From IMG/VR virus record IMGVR_UViG_3300010413_000237, positions 1 through 30,812 of that record: a stretch of DNA of 30,812 nt. One strand, 5' to 3'. Source of the stretch: a virus. How positions within the stretch are numbered: the stretch's first letter is position 1; every line of letters begins with the position of its first letter. The notes under the pieces were generated by a model. It did no database searches. It was not told where the DNA came from and saw only the letters and a list, made by a program, of their open reading frames with translations. Positions 1-6,984 of this stretch are shown here, one piece after another. Both the position numbers and the translations under genes were made by a program.

Positions 1-118
1 AGCCCATCCACTTCTTGTCGAGCAGCTTACCCAGCCACGCGGCTCGGGCGTTGGCCCGCCGCTGCTGCTTTGTACCCCGGCACCCATTCGGGTGACGCTT
101 ACTCAGTCTCTTGCTCAT
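1..118 (-). CDS. Partial small basic protein, hypothetical
   Basis: An ATG at 118 opens a frame that runs off the left edge of the window, giving 39 codons beginning MSKRLSKRHPNGCRGTKQQR. It is very basic (many Lys and Arg). A ribosome site AAAGGTG lies about 5 bases upstream, and the start overlaps the stop of the preceding membrane-protein gene by 20 bases, the packing seen throughout this block. Function is not recognisable from the fragment. The call rests on the good ribosome site and the absence of stops. Confidence 0.55.
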   Translation of the reverse strand, partial: MSKRLSKRHPNGCRGTKQQRRANARAAWLGKLLDKKWMG

Positions 119-395
119 ACCGCACCTTTACCCGTTTAACGTACTTGTGATGCAAGTGCATGGCGAGGAGGGCACCTGCCCCCGCGCCGGTACCCATGCC
201 CAATACCGCCAGTAGTGAGTAACCCTTCGTCGCTATCACCGTGATGACGTAGACCTCAGTCGCCGCCATCGCGAGGGACGTGGGGAACACCCACCTGTAG
301 TTGTCGAACGCCACGTTGCGCTGCTGGAACGCCTTCAGGAACACGAAGACGAACGACGCACCGAACAGTGTCACGGTGTGGATTAGCTCAGCCAT
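99..395 (-). CDS. Small multi-span membrane protein, hypothetical
   Basis: This frame gives 98 aa starting MAELIHTVTLFGASFVFVFL. An upstream in-frame start at 521 would lie inside the endonuclease gene, so the ATG at 395, which overlaps the endonuclease stop by 13 bases, is preferred. Three hydrophobic stretches are visible, around residues 5-20, 38-55 and 58-80, the last Gly/Ala-rich, followed by a basic charged tail (HKYVKRVKVRYEQETE) that probably stays in the cytoplasm. Similar small membrane proteins occur in other podovirus genomes without known function, from memory. A holin role is possible from size and topology, but no lysin gene is adjacent, so I leave it unassigned. Confidence 0.75.
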   Translation of the reverse strand: MAELIHTVTLFGASFVFVFLKAFQQRNVAFDNYRWVFPTSLAMAATEVYVITVIATKGYSLLAVLGMGTGAGAGALLAMHLHHKYVKRVKVRYEQETE

Positions 396-796
396 TCCTT
401 GGGCACCTCCACACCGAAGGCGCACTCGAACCCGAACTTGTCGCACCACTTCTGCAACGCAGCTTCGTCCTTCTTGCTGCGCCGCTGGAACAGCAGGCGG
501 AAGTCCTTGTCGGGATGGCACCGCTTCACGTCCCGCATCTTACTGCGGTCAGTGGACGGGAACCGGCCCTTGGCTTCGATGTACGTCTTCAGCCAGTTAC
601 GCGGGTCGTACGGGTCTGGTCTGAGGATAACAAAGTCGGGAGTGTACCTCCTCGGCTTCGTCACTTTGGCCCCGCACTCAGTGCAGCGGGCACCTTTGAC
701 CGGCGAATCGTAGTCGAGAGTCTCACTCTCGTACTCGTAGTCGATGTTATTGGCCTCAAGCCAGTCCCGTATCTGGTACTCGTACCCGGACCTCAC
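383..796 (-). CDS. Endonuclease I, Holliday-junction resolvase (T7 gp3-like)
   Basis: The product resembles phage T7 endonuclease I, which cleaves branched DNA during replication and packaging. The expected active-site pattern is visible: Glu in RSGYEYQI (E6 from the chosen start), Asp in YTPDFVI (D54), then Glu and Lys in YIEAKGRF (E74, K76). The later helical part also follows the family. A longer frame opens at 850 with GTG, but the GTG at 796 has the ribosome site GAGAGG 8 bases upstream and overlaps the preceding stop as GTGA, so I use it; this gives 137 aa and a shorter N-terminus than T7. An insert with a CxxC pair (ARCTECGAK) just before YTPDF is absent from T7 endonuclease I. It lies next to the 5'-3' exonuclease, a natural partner in host DNA breakdown and recombination. 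Confidence 0.93.
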   Translation of the reverse strand: MRSGYEYQIRDWLEANNIDYEYESETLDYDSPVKGARCTECGAKVTKPRRYTPDFVILRPDPYDPRNWLKTYIEAKGRFPSTDRSKMRDVKRCHPDKDFRLLFQRRSKKDEAALQKWCDKFGFECAFGVEVPKEWLS

Positions 797-999
797 GGGC
801 AGGACCTCTCGGTCTGGAACGCAAGGTACGCCGTACTGTCTGCCCTGCACGCAGCCCTGTGGATCAGCGTGTGCATCCGTTCACGTGCTCGCCACTTCCG
901 CAGGAACTCCGCGACGCTTATCAGCTTGTGCTGAGTTACTGTCTCGACCCCAGTCTCGGGGTCGTACTCTGTTATCGTACACCACCCTCGGTCACTCAT
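793..999 (-). CDS. Small hypothetical protein
   Basis: This 68-aa frame starts MSDRGWCTITEYDPETGVET. Its ATG overlaps the exonuclease stop as ATGA, it has the ribosome site GGTGAG, and its own stop overlaps the GTG of endonuclease I. That coupling between two recombination nucleases is the main evidence that it is real. The N-terminal half looks like a short beta hairpin segment, and the middle (SVAEFLRKWRARERMHTLIH) is an amphipathic basic helix. I do not recognise a family. Confidence 0.75.
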   Translation of the reverse strand: MSDRGWCTITEYDPETGVETVTQHKLISVAEFLRKWRARERMHTLIHRAACRADSTAYLAFQTERSCP

Positions 1000-1796
1000 G
1001 GTCTCACCTGCAACATGCGGATCAGTCGGATGTTCAGCTTCAGGTCACCCATCGCTGCGTTCACGTCACCATCGTACGCTTGAGTGTAGAGCCACTTGCA
1101 CACCTCAAGCATCTCCTCGTCGTCACTCGCGTCCCGTAACGCGTGGGCAGCTTTCGCTGGACCGATACCCGGACACCCCTTGATGTTGTCGACACTGTCC
1201 CCCACCAGTACTTGGTAATACAGGCAGTACCGCGCATCTTTGAGTTCCACTTCGTACAGCGACTTCTTGCGCCAGTCATAGTGCCACCCCGGTATCTGGT
1301 TCAGGTCCTTGTCCTGAGTCACGATGCACCAGCCCTTGCCGTGTGCGGTCAGCTCATTGGCCCTGATGTTGATAATGTCGTCAGCCTCCATGTAGTCGGC
1401 CACGACGGCACCGAGATGCTTCACGCCGTAGTTGCGCAGGGCCTTGTAGTGCGTAGGCTTGTGCGCGTTCTTGCGGTTAGCCTTGTACTCGGGGTAGATA
1501 CCGAACCGGAAGTTCGCGTTACCCTCGGGTGACAAGTACAGTTCACCTACGTCGCACTGTGCGTCGCGGATAGCTGCCTCAACCATCATCTTCATTGCGT
1601 TGATGGCGTTGGCCACGGGCTGAACATCGACCTCCTTGTCGATGTCGTCTTTGCTGAACCCGTACTGCTCGGCGTACTCGTTCGCCTGCTTCTTGAAGTC
1701 GAACCGCTGGCCATCCAGCGTGTAGTACACCGTCTCCGCGATGGCACCGGCTGCGTAGATCATGCCGTCCAGATCAATCAGCGCGATGCGTGCCAT
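996..1796 (-). CDS. 5'-3' exonuclease (FEN / T7 gp6-like)
   Basis: At 266 aa this is a typical FEN-fold 5' nuclease that would remove RNA primers and degrade 5' ends. Metal-binding acidic residues appear in order: LIDLDG (D8, D10), then EADDI, TQDKD, and GDSVDNI, the last leading straight into the helix-three-turn-helix loop KGCPGIGPAKA that grips DNA. YKANRKN provides the basic arch residues. It starts one base after the OB-fold gene stop (1798) with only a weak ribosome site, so translational coupling to that gene is likely. The downstream neighbour is endonuclease I through a 68-aa linker gene. T7 places its equivalent nucleases in the same early/middle gene set. Confidence 0.95.
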   Translation of the reverse strand: MARIALIDLDGMIYAAGAIAETVYYTLDGQRFDFKKQANEYAEQYGFSKDDIDKEVDVQPVANAINAMKMMVEAAIRDAQCDVGELYLSPEGNANFRFGIYPEYKANRKNAHKPTHYKALRNYGVKHLGAVVADYMEADDIINIRANELTAHGKGWCIVTQDKDLNQIPGWHYDWRKKSLYEVELKDARYCLYYQVLVGDSVDNIKGCPGIGPAKAAHALRDASDDEEMLEVCKWLYTQAYDGDVNAAMGDLKLNIRLIRMLQVRP

Positions 1797-1797
1797 G

Positions 1798-2412
1798 TTA
1801 GTCGTCCAAGAAAGCGTCGAGGCTCGGGGCCGGAGACGCGGGTTGCTCGGGTTCCGGCTCTGCTGCTGCCGGAGGCTCAGGCTCGGGACTCTTGCGGGTC
1901 TCGTGCTTCACCTGCGACTTGGCAGGCTCGGCTGCGGTCGGCGCATCCAGCCGGGCAGTCGGAAGCTCGATGCCGTCCGCGTTAATCTCGGCGTTGACGT
2001 ACGCCGCGATCACGTTGGCGACGTACAGCGTTGCCTTGATTGCCTGCTTGACGCTCGGGTACTGGGCGTTCTGCTGCTCCAGCAGCTTGAGCGCCTGATT
2101 CACGGCGTCGGTGCGTACGAGCTGGGGAACGCTGCGGAACTCACCCTTCGAGTAGCCGCCACCACCCTTGTTGCCGCCGCCACCTCCGCCACCACCGGAG
2201 GAGGACTTGCCCTCGGACTTCTCAAGCACCTTCAGGGTGCCGTCCGTGATGTTCTTGAAGTCACCCTTGCTGGTGAACTCGAACTCGACGGTGTCGCCTA
2301 CCTGCGCGTCACCAAGGAACGACGCCTTGTACCCGGAGTACCAGACATCGTCAATCATAAGGCCCTTGCGGTCCTTACGCATCTTCTCGATCTTACCTTT
2401 CATCTCAGACAT
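1798..2412 (-). CDS. OB-fold ssDNA-binding-like protein with acidic tail
   Basis: The chosen start at 2412 (MSEMKGKIEKMRKDRKG) has AGGAG about 6 bases upstream; a longer in-frame start would precede the promoter's transcription start. The 204-aa product has a beta-rich N-terminal domain (about residues 5-60, with DDVWYSGYKASFLG and VGDTVEFEF), a glycine run (GGGGGGGG, then GGGG), a helical middle, and a Pro/Glu-rich tail ending SLDAFLDD. Beta-barrel plus glycine linker plus acidic tip is the arrangement of phage and bacterial ssDNA-binding proteins, so an SSB role is inferred. It shares its WY...GD pattern with the protein at 6346-6717. It has its own strong promoter (2440-2469) and lies between polymerase and exonuclease. 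Confidence 0.75.
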   Translation of the reverse strand: MSEMKGKIEKMRKDRKGLMIDDVWYSGYKASFLGDAQVGDTVEFEFTSKGDFKNITDGTLKVLEKSEGKSSSGGGGGGGGNKGGGGYSKGEFRSVPQLVRTDAVNQALKLLEQQNAQYPSVKQAIKATLYVANVIAAYVNAEINADGIELPTARLDAPTAAEPAKSQVKHETRKSPEPEPPAAAEPEPEQPASPAPSLDAFLDD

Positions 2413-2439
2413 TGAAGTCTCCTGTTCCCCTACACCTAT

Positions 2440-2469
2440 ATTGTACCACGAAACCGTGGTGCCTGTCAA
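2440..2469 (-). promoter_or_regulatory. Sigma-70 extended -10 promoter with dyad
   Basis: Read on the minus strand: a perfect TTGACA (2469-2464), an 18-base spacer, then TACAAT (2445-2440) preceded by TGG, giving an extended -10. A perfect dyad ACCACG-AAAC-CGTGGT (2445-2460) fills the spacer, exactly where a repressor would block polymerase. It sits just after the DNA polymerase stop and drives the OB-fold gene. The -10 half and the flanking CCACG are shared with the promoter at 7008-7036. Confidence 0.85.
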
Positions 2470-2472
2470 GTA

Positions 2473-4539
2473 CTAATGTACGCCACGCATACCATCCGGG
2501 TTGTGTTCCGCATGGTACTTGTACCAGTTTCTCCCTGCCTCGGCTTCCGCCTTGATCGGGAGGTTGAACTCGAACCCGAACCGCTTGCGGATTACTTCCC
2601 GCACGCCGACGAACAGATTCACCAGCCTCGTTGCGAGGTCCTTCAGGTCTACCCACGCCGGCACGTCGAAGACGACCGAGTCGTGGACAGTCATTATCAC
2701 CAGCACTGGCTGGGAACCGGCAAGGTGCTCGACATTGTAGTTCCATAGGAACTGTCGGAGCTGGCCCAGTATCAGCTTGATGATGTCGCCGGCCATACCT
2801 TGCACCGGGTAGTTCTTGATGGTGGTCGGCTTGTACCCAAGCTCGCCCTTGTACTTCTCCCTGAAGAACCTGTACTCTGCACCGGTCTGTGTGGTTAGCA
2901 CACCGCAGACCTGACCGTCACGCTCAGCCGTGCTCCGGTTCACCTGCTTGATGCACTCGTTCTGGTAGTCCACCACACCGGGGTACATCTCCTCCTCGGC
3001 CCGGATCAGGGCCTCGACATCTCCGATGTCCATGCCAGTAGTGACGGCGATCTTCGGAGCGCCGGCACCGTACGCCCGCTGGAACGAGAACACCTTCGCT
3101 TCCTTACGCTTCTTCGTCCAGTACGGGTCCTCTGCCTTGTACGCTGCACGCACGTCGTCGTACGTCGCACCGTTCGCAGCGGCGGCACGCTTGCTATGGA
3201 AGTCCACCCCGGCGATGATGTCGGCCATGAGCTGGGCGTCCTGAGACAGGAACCCCTGCACCACAACCTCGATCTGTGACAGGTCGACCTCAAGCAGATG
3301 ACCGTCCACGTACCGTGATAAGAAGTGCCTGCGTATTGGCCCGTGAGCTGCGTTCTGCAAGTTCGGGGCGGAGGCAGACAGCCTTCCCGTCGCCACTATC
3401 GAGTGGTTCAGGTTACCGTGGATGAAGCCATCGGGGTACGTGAGTGCCGAGTACCCCTTGAAGTACGTCTTCGCTTCCTTGCTCACCGCTCGGAGCTTGA
3501 GCAGGATGTCGATGAACCCCTGCAACTCCTGCGATACCTTGGGCTTCAGCTTGACCAGCGACTCCTCGTCGGTGCTGGTGAGCTTGACCTTCGCCGGTAC
3601 CTTACGCGGCAACTCCAGCGTGTACTCGTTCCATCGTTTCTTGTGCTCGCCCTTCTTCTTCCCTGACTTGAACACAACCGGCGTCCCGTCCTCCTCGTAC
3701 ATTGGCTCGTTGAGCTTGTACTTCCACGGCCCGCCGTACAGGTACGCGTTCATGAACGGGTTGCTGTTGGGGTTAACGACATGCGCCGGGACCTTCAGGT
3801 CCTTGGCGATGTACTCCACCAGCCAGTCCATGTACTCGTCGACCTTGGGCTGTAACTCCTCGTCCAGCTTGGTCAGGGCACCGACCTTGTCGAAGGTCAT
3901 GCCGTTGATCTCCATGACGCACGTCGCTGCGATGGCGTCCATCTCCATCCGCATCAGCGGCATCAGTCCCCGCTCGGTTGCCTCGCGTACTTGGTCGACG
4001 AACAGACGGTGAGTCGTGTTGATGTCGTGCTCAAGGTACGGCTTGACCTCCTCGTCAGGGATGTCCTCGGTGCTGATCCCCGCTGACCAGTACTCTTTCA
4101 GCCGGCCGGGCTTGACCTCCCAGCCCCGGCGCTCGCAGCACCAGTCCATGCTCGGGTTGATCTGCGACTGGCCACGCAGGCGGAACTCTGCCTGCATACA
4201 GTCCCAGACCCGCACCCTCGGGTCGTCCATGAGCTGCCGCCATGCGGCGGCTGACTGGTTGTTGGGGCCGCACAAGTACTCGATGTCGAACTTGATATTG
4301 ACCCCGACGAGCATCAGCCCGTCGTCAGCAACCTTCGGTGCCGGGACATTCACTGTCCCCTTCGACTGGAACCGAAACGTCTGCGTCGCCTTCTGCACCG
4401 ACAGGTCGTCCCGCAGCCACTTCACTCCCAGCCACACCAGCCAGTTGTCCGGGTGCCACGGGTCCGCCGTGAAGTTCCCGACCGCCGTCTCGCCCTTGTT
4501 GTGCAGGCTCGTCTCGCCGTCTAACACTAATATCCGCAC
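2473..4539 (-). CDS. Family A DNA polymerase with 3'-5' exonuclease
   Basis: The 688-aa product is close to T7 gp5 in size (704 aa). Proofreading motifs are present: LDGET (D7, E9), NIKFD (D85) and YLEHD (Y168, D172). Polymerase motif A is LEVDLSQIEV (D419, E424), followed by LSQ; a product-template motif APNLQN lies at 391-396; motif B is EAKVFSFQRAYGAG (K482, Y490); motif C is TVHDSVVFD (H619, D620). Motif C reads HDS where many family A enzymes have HDE. The start is a GTG at 4539 with AGGGGG about 9 bases upstream and an in-frame TAA just before it. The upstream small ORF reads into this gene in another frame (see the findings). It is the replicative polymerase of the phage, working with the helicase and primase encoded upstream. 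Confidence 0.97.
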   Translation of the reverse strand: MRILVLDGETSLHNKGETAVGNFTADPWHPDNWLVWLGVKWLRDDLSVQKATQTFRFQSKGTVNVPAPKVADDGLMLVGVNIKFDIEYLCGPNNQSAAAWRQLMDDPRVRVWDCMQAEFRLRGQSQINPSMDWCCERRGWEVKPGRLKEYWSAGISTEDIPDEEVKPYLEHDINTTHRLFVDQVREATERGLMPLMRMEMDAIAATCVMEINGMTFDKVGALTKLDEELQPKVDEYMDWLVEYIAKDLKVPAHVVNPNSNPFMNAYLYGGPWKYKLNEPMYEEDGTPVVFKSGKKKGEHKKRWNEYTLELPRKVPAKVKLTSTDEESLVKLKPKVSQELQGFIDILLKLRAVSKEAKTYFKGYSALTYPDGFIHGNLNHSIVATGRLSASAPNLQNAAHGPIRRHFLSRYVDGHLLEVDLSQIEVVVQGFLSQDAQLMADIIAGVDFHSKRAAAANGATYDDVRAAYKAEDPYWTKKRKEAKVFSFQRAYGAGAPKIAVTTGMDIGDVEALIRAEEEMYPGVVDYQNECIKQVNRSTAERDGQVCGVLTTQTGAEYRFFREKYKGELGYKPTTIKNYPVQGMAGDIIKLILGQLRQFLWNYNVEHLAGSQPVLVIMTVHDSVVFDVPAWVDLKDLATRLVNLFVGVREVIRKRFGFEFNLPIKAEAEAGRNWYKYHAEHNPDGMRGVH

Positions 4540-4693
4540 GTGGCATTACCCCCTGTGACTTGTACGCCTTCTTCAGTTGCTTCTCGATGAACTCCACCGG
4601 AGGTATCTCCTCCGGCGGGTACCCTGCCGAGAGCAGCTTGAGCTGGATCAGCGGAGCTACCTTGCGTATCTGCTTCTTGATGCGCCCGTTCAT
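4325..4693 (-). CDS. Small hypothetical protein overlapping polymerase start
   Basis: The frame starts with ATGA overlap on the preceding gene's stop and encodes a plausible 48-residue N-terminal part (MNGRIKKQIRKVAPLIQLKL through KKAYKSQG), basic and helical with a Pro-rich turn. After that it runs 215 bases into the polymerase gene in a different frame, and the predicted residues there look like an out-of-frame shadow rather than protein. A run of five G lies at the boundary. Losing one G would give CAG GGG TAA, ending the protein at 48 aa just before the polymerase GTG. Either a base-call error, a programmed frameshift or a true long overlap is possible. Function unknown. Confidence 0.5.
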   Translation of the reverse strand: MNGRIKKQIRKVAPLIQLKLLSAGYPPEEIPPVEFIEKQLKKAYKSQGVMPRADISVRRRDEPAQQGRDGGRELHGGPVAPGQLAGVAGSEVAAGRPVGAEGDADVSVPVEGDSECPGTEGC

Positions 4694-5058
4694 AGCTTCA
4701 CAATGTCCACGCTTTCGCTGTAGTACCCGTTGCTCTCGCCAAGCCAGCGGATAGTCACGCTACCCTTGGCAGTGCCCAGCTTGTAGAACGTCCACGTGTA
4801 CGAGTCGTTGAATCCTTCAGGCTCGGGACCGTCGTAGTTACTCACCTCCTCGGCTAACGTGATAGGTGAGCCGATCAGGTCCTTCAGGTCACCGCAGATG
4901 TCCTCGACCTGCACGTTCTCGCAGCAGTCCTGAAAGTGTACCATCTTGAACGACTCGTCCCCGATGAAGACGATCTCGTCGTCGCCTACCTCACCCTTGA
5001 CCTCGGTGAACGTCTTGCCCAACAGGGCGTCAATGCTTACTTCGTTGCGCCATCCCAT
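4690..5058 (-). CDS. DUF7448-like phage protein
   Basis: This 122-aa acidic protein carries the stretch KMVHFQDCCENVQVED, which I recognise from memory as the signature of a small phage/bacterial family (DUF7448), with the paired cysteines and preceding HxQD conserved. The C-terminal half contains several aromatic beta strands (DSYTWTFYKLGT, SVTIRWLGESNGYYS). The biochemical role is unknown. It sits between helicase and DNA polymerase, starting one base after the helicase stop with no strong ribosome site, so it is probably translated by coupling. Family assignment is moderate because no search was run. Confidence 0.8.
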   Translation of the reverse strand: MGWRNEVSIDALLGKTFTEVKGEVGDDEIVFIGDESFKMVHFQDCCENVQVEDICGDLKDLIGSPITLAEEVSNYDGPEPEGFNDSYTWTFYKLGTAKGSVTIRWLGESNGYYSESVDIVKL

Positions 5059-5059
5059 A

Positions 5060-6337
5060 CTATTCGTCGAACCTCGCTACGTTGAACCTCGGATATACCT
5101 TGACCTTCGCGTTGCGCATCGTAGGGTCGCCCGGTGTCTCCGCCTTGTTCTTCGGAGTGTAGATGAACCGTGCTTCCTCGTCCGCGCCCTCGCCCAGCTG
5201 CCGCCCCAGTGTGATGATGACATCAGCCTCACCCTGCAACGCCTGCTGACTGCCGGCGAGCTGGTGCATCTCGATGTACGCCTCACCGTTCGCATCACCG
5301 CGTGCCTGATGCACGCCGATGACTGGACAGTACTCTTTGGCGATACCTCGGAACCACTCGAAGGTGTCCTGCAATGCGCCCAGCTTGTCGTCGCTGCCGT
5401 GCTTACCTACCCTGACCTTGTACGCTTGGTCGACCACGACCAGCTTGGCATTGTACTCCCGCAGCTTCCGGCGTATGAGTGCCGGGGTTATGCGTGCGGA
5501 GTCGATGAGCACGATACGATCCGGGTCACCGTTCATCCGCTTGGCGTACTCAGCCTCCTGCTCGCCGTCGTCCATCAGGTCCAGTTCCTCGTGGGTCACA
5601 CCCAGCGCAGCCTTGCGCAGGCGCAGCTTCACCTTGTCGCCTTCCTCCTCGTTGTTGAAGAACAGCACCTTCTCGTCACCGGACAGTTGCGTCGCCATGT
5701 AGGTTGCCTCGCTGGCAACGAACGTGGACTTACCGGTGTCGACGAAAGCAGCCACCACTACGAGGTCACCCTTGCGTATCGGTCCCACCGCCATGCTCAG
5801 GTTGGGGCTGCGCCAGTTCAGGCCACTGCCCAAGTCAGCGTACTTCGCGAGGATGTCACGGATGCTCGTGCGTACCTCGTGGTCGTGCTTGTTGAAGATA
5901 CCGGCCTCGACCTTTGCCGCCTCGACATCGTCCAGCAGTTCCTCGAACAGATCGAACGAGGTGTCCCCTGCGCTGTACTTGTCGGCCTTTGTTGCGATGC
6001 GCCCAGCCCAGTCACGCAGGGCCAGTACTCGCAACAGTTCATGTGCCTGCTGCTTGGTGTCGTCTCGCAGCGCCCGCTGGATGAACTGCTTCAGCATGTC
6101 CAGCTTTTCTTTCGGGCGATTGCTATGACGCGTGAACTTCAGCCACGTCCAGAAGTCCTGCACCAGTTCCGGTGAGTTCACCCCGGTAGCTCCGGGGTGT
6201 GACCTGTACCAGACCCGGAGGTCTTCCATCAGTTGCTTGGTGTCCTCCTCCAGCAGGTGTTGTGGTACTCCACCCTCGTACTTCTCGAAGGTGTCCCTGT
6301 CCTTGAGGAACAGGGAGAGTAACTGTACGTCTGCCAT
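5060..6337 (-). CDS. DnaB/T7 gp4-type replicative helicase
   Basis: The 425-aa protein has a helical N-terminal region and a RecA-type ATPase core from about residue 165. Walker A is AFVDTGKS (197-204), followed by the catalytic glutamate patch NNEEEG (229-233), Walker B LVVVDQ (D303) and the sensor GVHQARGD (H343, Q344). These match the DnaB/T7 gp4 helicase family that unwinds DNA as a hexamer. It has no primase zinc finger or Toprim; those are on the separate gene at 7207-8046. The ribosome site GAGGT lies 5-6 bases from the ATG. It follows the OB-fold gene by 8 bases. Confidence 0.93.
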   Translation of the reverse strand: MADVQLLSLFLKDRDTFEKYEGGVPQHLLEEDTKQLMEDLRVWYRSHPGATGVNSPELVQDFWTWLKFTRHSNRPKEKLDMLKQFIQRALRDDTKQQAHELLRVLALRDWAGRIATKADKYSAGDTSFDLFEELLDDVEAAKVEAGIFNKHDHEVRTSIRDILAKYADLGSGLNWRSPNLSMAVGPIRKGDLVVVAAFVDTGKSTFVASEATYMATQLSGDEKVLFFNNEEEGDKVKLRLRKAALGVTHEELDLMDDGEQEAEYAKRMNGDPDRIVLIDSARITPALIRRKLREYNAKLVVVDQAYKVRVGKHGSDDKLGALQDTFEWFRGIAKEYCPVIGVHQARGDANGEAYIEMHQLAGSQQALQGEADVIITLGRQLGEGADEEARFIYTPKNKAETPGDPTMRNAKVKVYPRFNVARFDE

Positions 6338-6345
6338 ACGCTACC

Positions 6346-6717
6346 TCAGAACGGGATGTCGTCGTCGTAGTCTGCCGGTGCCTCGGCTCGCTGCTTGGCT
6401 TTCTCCTCGATGCGCTTGCGCTGCTCAGCGCCTTCGCGGAAGAACTTGAACTCCTCTGCAACAGACTCAAGCACTGCGTTGGTACGCTTGAAGTCTACCC
6501 TGACATCCGTGAAGCGGATGGCAGTCACGTTGCGGTAGGTTCTCCACCCTGCACCGGTCTTGCTGCTCTTGGTATAGAAACCCACGGCGGCGAAGTCGCC
6601 GACGTTGGGTAGTTCGAGGTCACTGTCAGGATGTACCCCGTACCAGTTACCATCATCCAGCATGAAGCTGGATTCACGTACCGATTTCACAAGTCCAGTC
6701 ACTACACCATTTGCCAT
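6346..6717 (-). CDS. OB-fold ssDNA-binding-like protein with SSB-type tail
   Basis: The 123-aa product starts MANGVVTGLVKSVRESSFML and shows a beta-barrel-like pattern (WYGVHPDSD, NVGDFAAVGFYTK, WRTYRNVTAIRF), then a charged helix, and ends in DYDDDIPF. The last six residues, DDDIPF, are the terminal peptide by which bacterial SSB recruits partner proteins, so an ssDNA-binding or SSB-mimicking role is a strong inference. The N-terminal pattern resembles the protein at 1798-2412, suggesting two related OB-fold proteins with different tails. It is encoded directly upstream of the helicase; the leader contains a long hairpin at 6749-6770. Confidence 0.78.
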   Translation of the reverse strand: MANGVVTGLVKSVRESSFMLDDGNWYGVHPDSDLELPNVGDFAAVGFYTKSSKTGAGWRTYRNVTAIRFTDVRVDFKRTNAVLESVAEEFKFFREGAEQRKRIEEKAKQRAEAPADYDDDIPF

Positions 6718-6748
6718 GTCACTATTACCTCGTTACGTTACTGTTAAC

Positions 6749-6770
6749 CAAGTACCCTTACGGGTACTTG
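6749..6770. promoter_or_regulatory. Perfect 9-bp hairpin in leader of OB-fold gene
   Basis: CAAGTACCC and GGGTACTTG form a perfect inverted repeat with a 4-base loop; on the minus-strand transcript the loop is GUAA, a stable GNRA tetraloop. There is no U tract, so it is not a standard terminator. A second palindrome AAGTAC-a-GTACTT lies at 6777-6789 over the HTH gene's stop. The pair could be an operator, an RNA processing site or a translation control element. Confidence 0.6.
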
Positions 6771-6774
6771 TTAC

Positions 6775-6984
6775 CTAAGTACAGTACTTATTACTTATTA
6801 CTGCACCCGCGTAGTGCTTCCCGATCCACGGAGCAGTACCCGCCGCGTCAGTGTATCGGTGCCCCCGCAATATGTTGCTGATCTGCTTCTGGCTAAGCCC
6901 AAACATCCTTGCCAGATCACTCTGGTTCACAGGCCACTCCGCGTAGAAGTACCTGATCGCCTCATCCCGGTCGTCTTTCGTCAT
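6775..6984 (-). CDS. Small HTH DNA-binding protein
   Basis: The 69-aa product starts MTKDDRDEAIRYFYAEW and carries a clear helix-turn-helix: VNQSDLARMFGLSQKQISNI at about residues 20-39, followed by LRGHRYTD. In-frame ATGs at 7002 and 6993 are rejected because the promoter at 7008-7036 would start transcription near 7001, and only the 6984 start has a usable ribosome site (GGGAG at 9 bases). Being the first gene after a strong promoter with a partial dyad suggests an autoregulating repressor or activator. The inference that it also acts at the 2440-2469 promoter, which shares the CCACG element, is untested. Confidence 0.8.
   Translation of the reverse strand: MTKDDRDEAIRYFYAEWPVNQSDLARMFGLSQKQISNILRGHRYTDAAGTAPWIGKHYAGAVISNKYCT

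Noticed and set aside
1762-2415. 217-codon plus-strand frame opposite the OB-fold gene
   Set aside because: Antisense shadow with Arg/Leu repeats and no start signal.
4946-6175. 409-codon open frame on the plus strand opposite the helicase gene
   Set aside because: It mirrors the helicase coding sequence, has no ribosome site and no recognisable protein pattern; long antisense frames are expected at this base composition.
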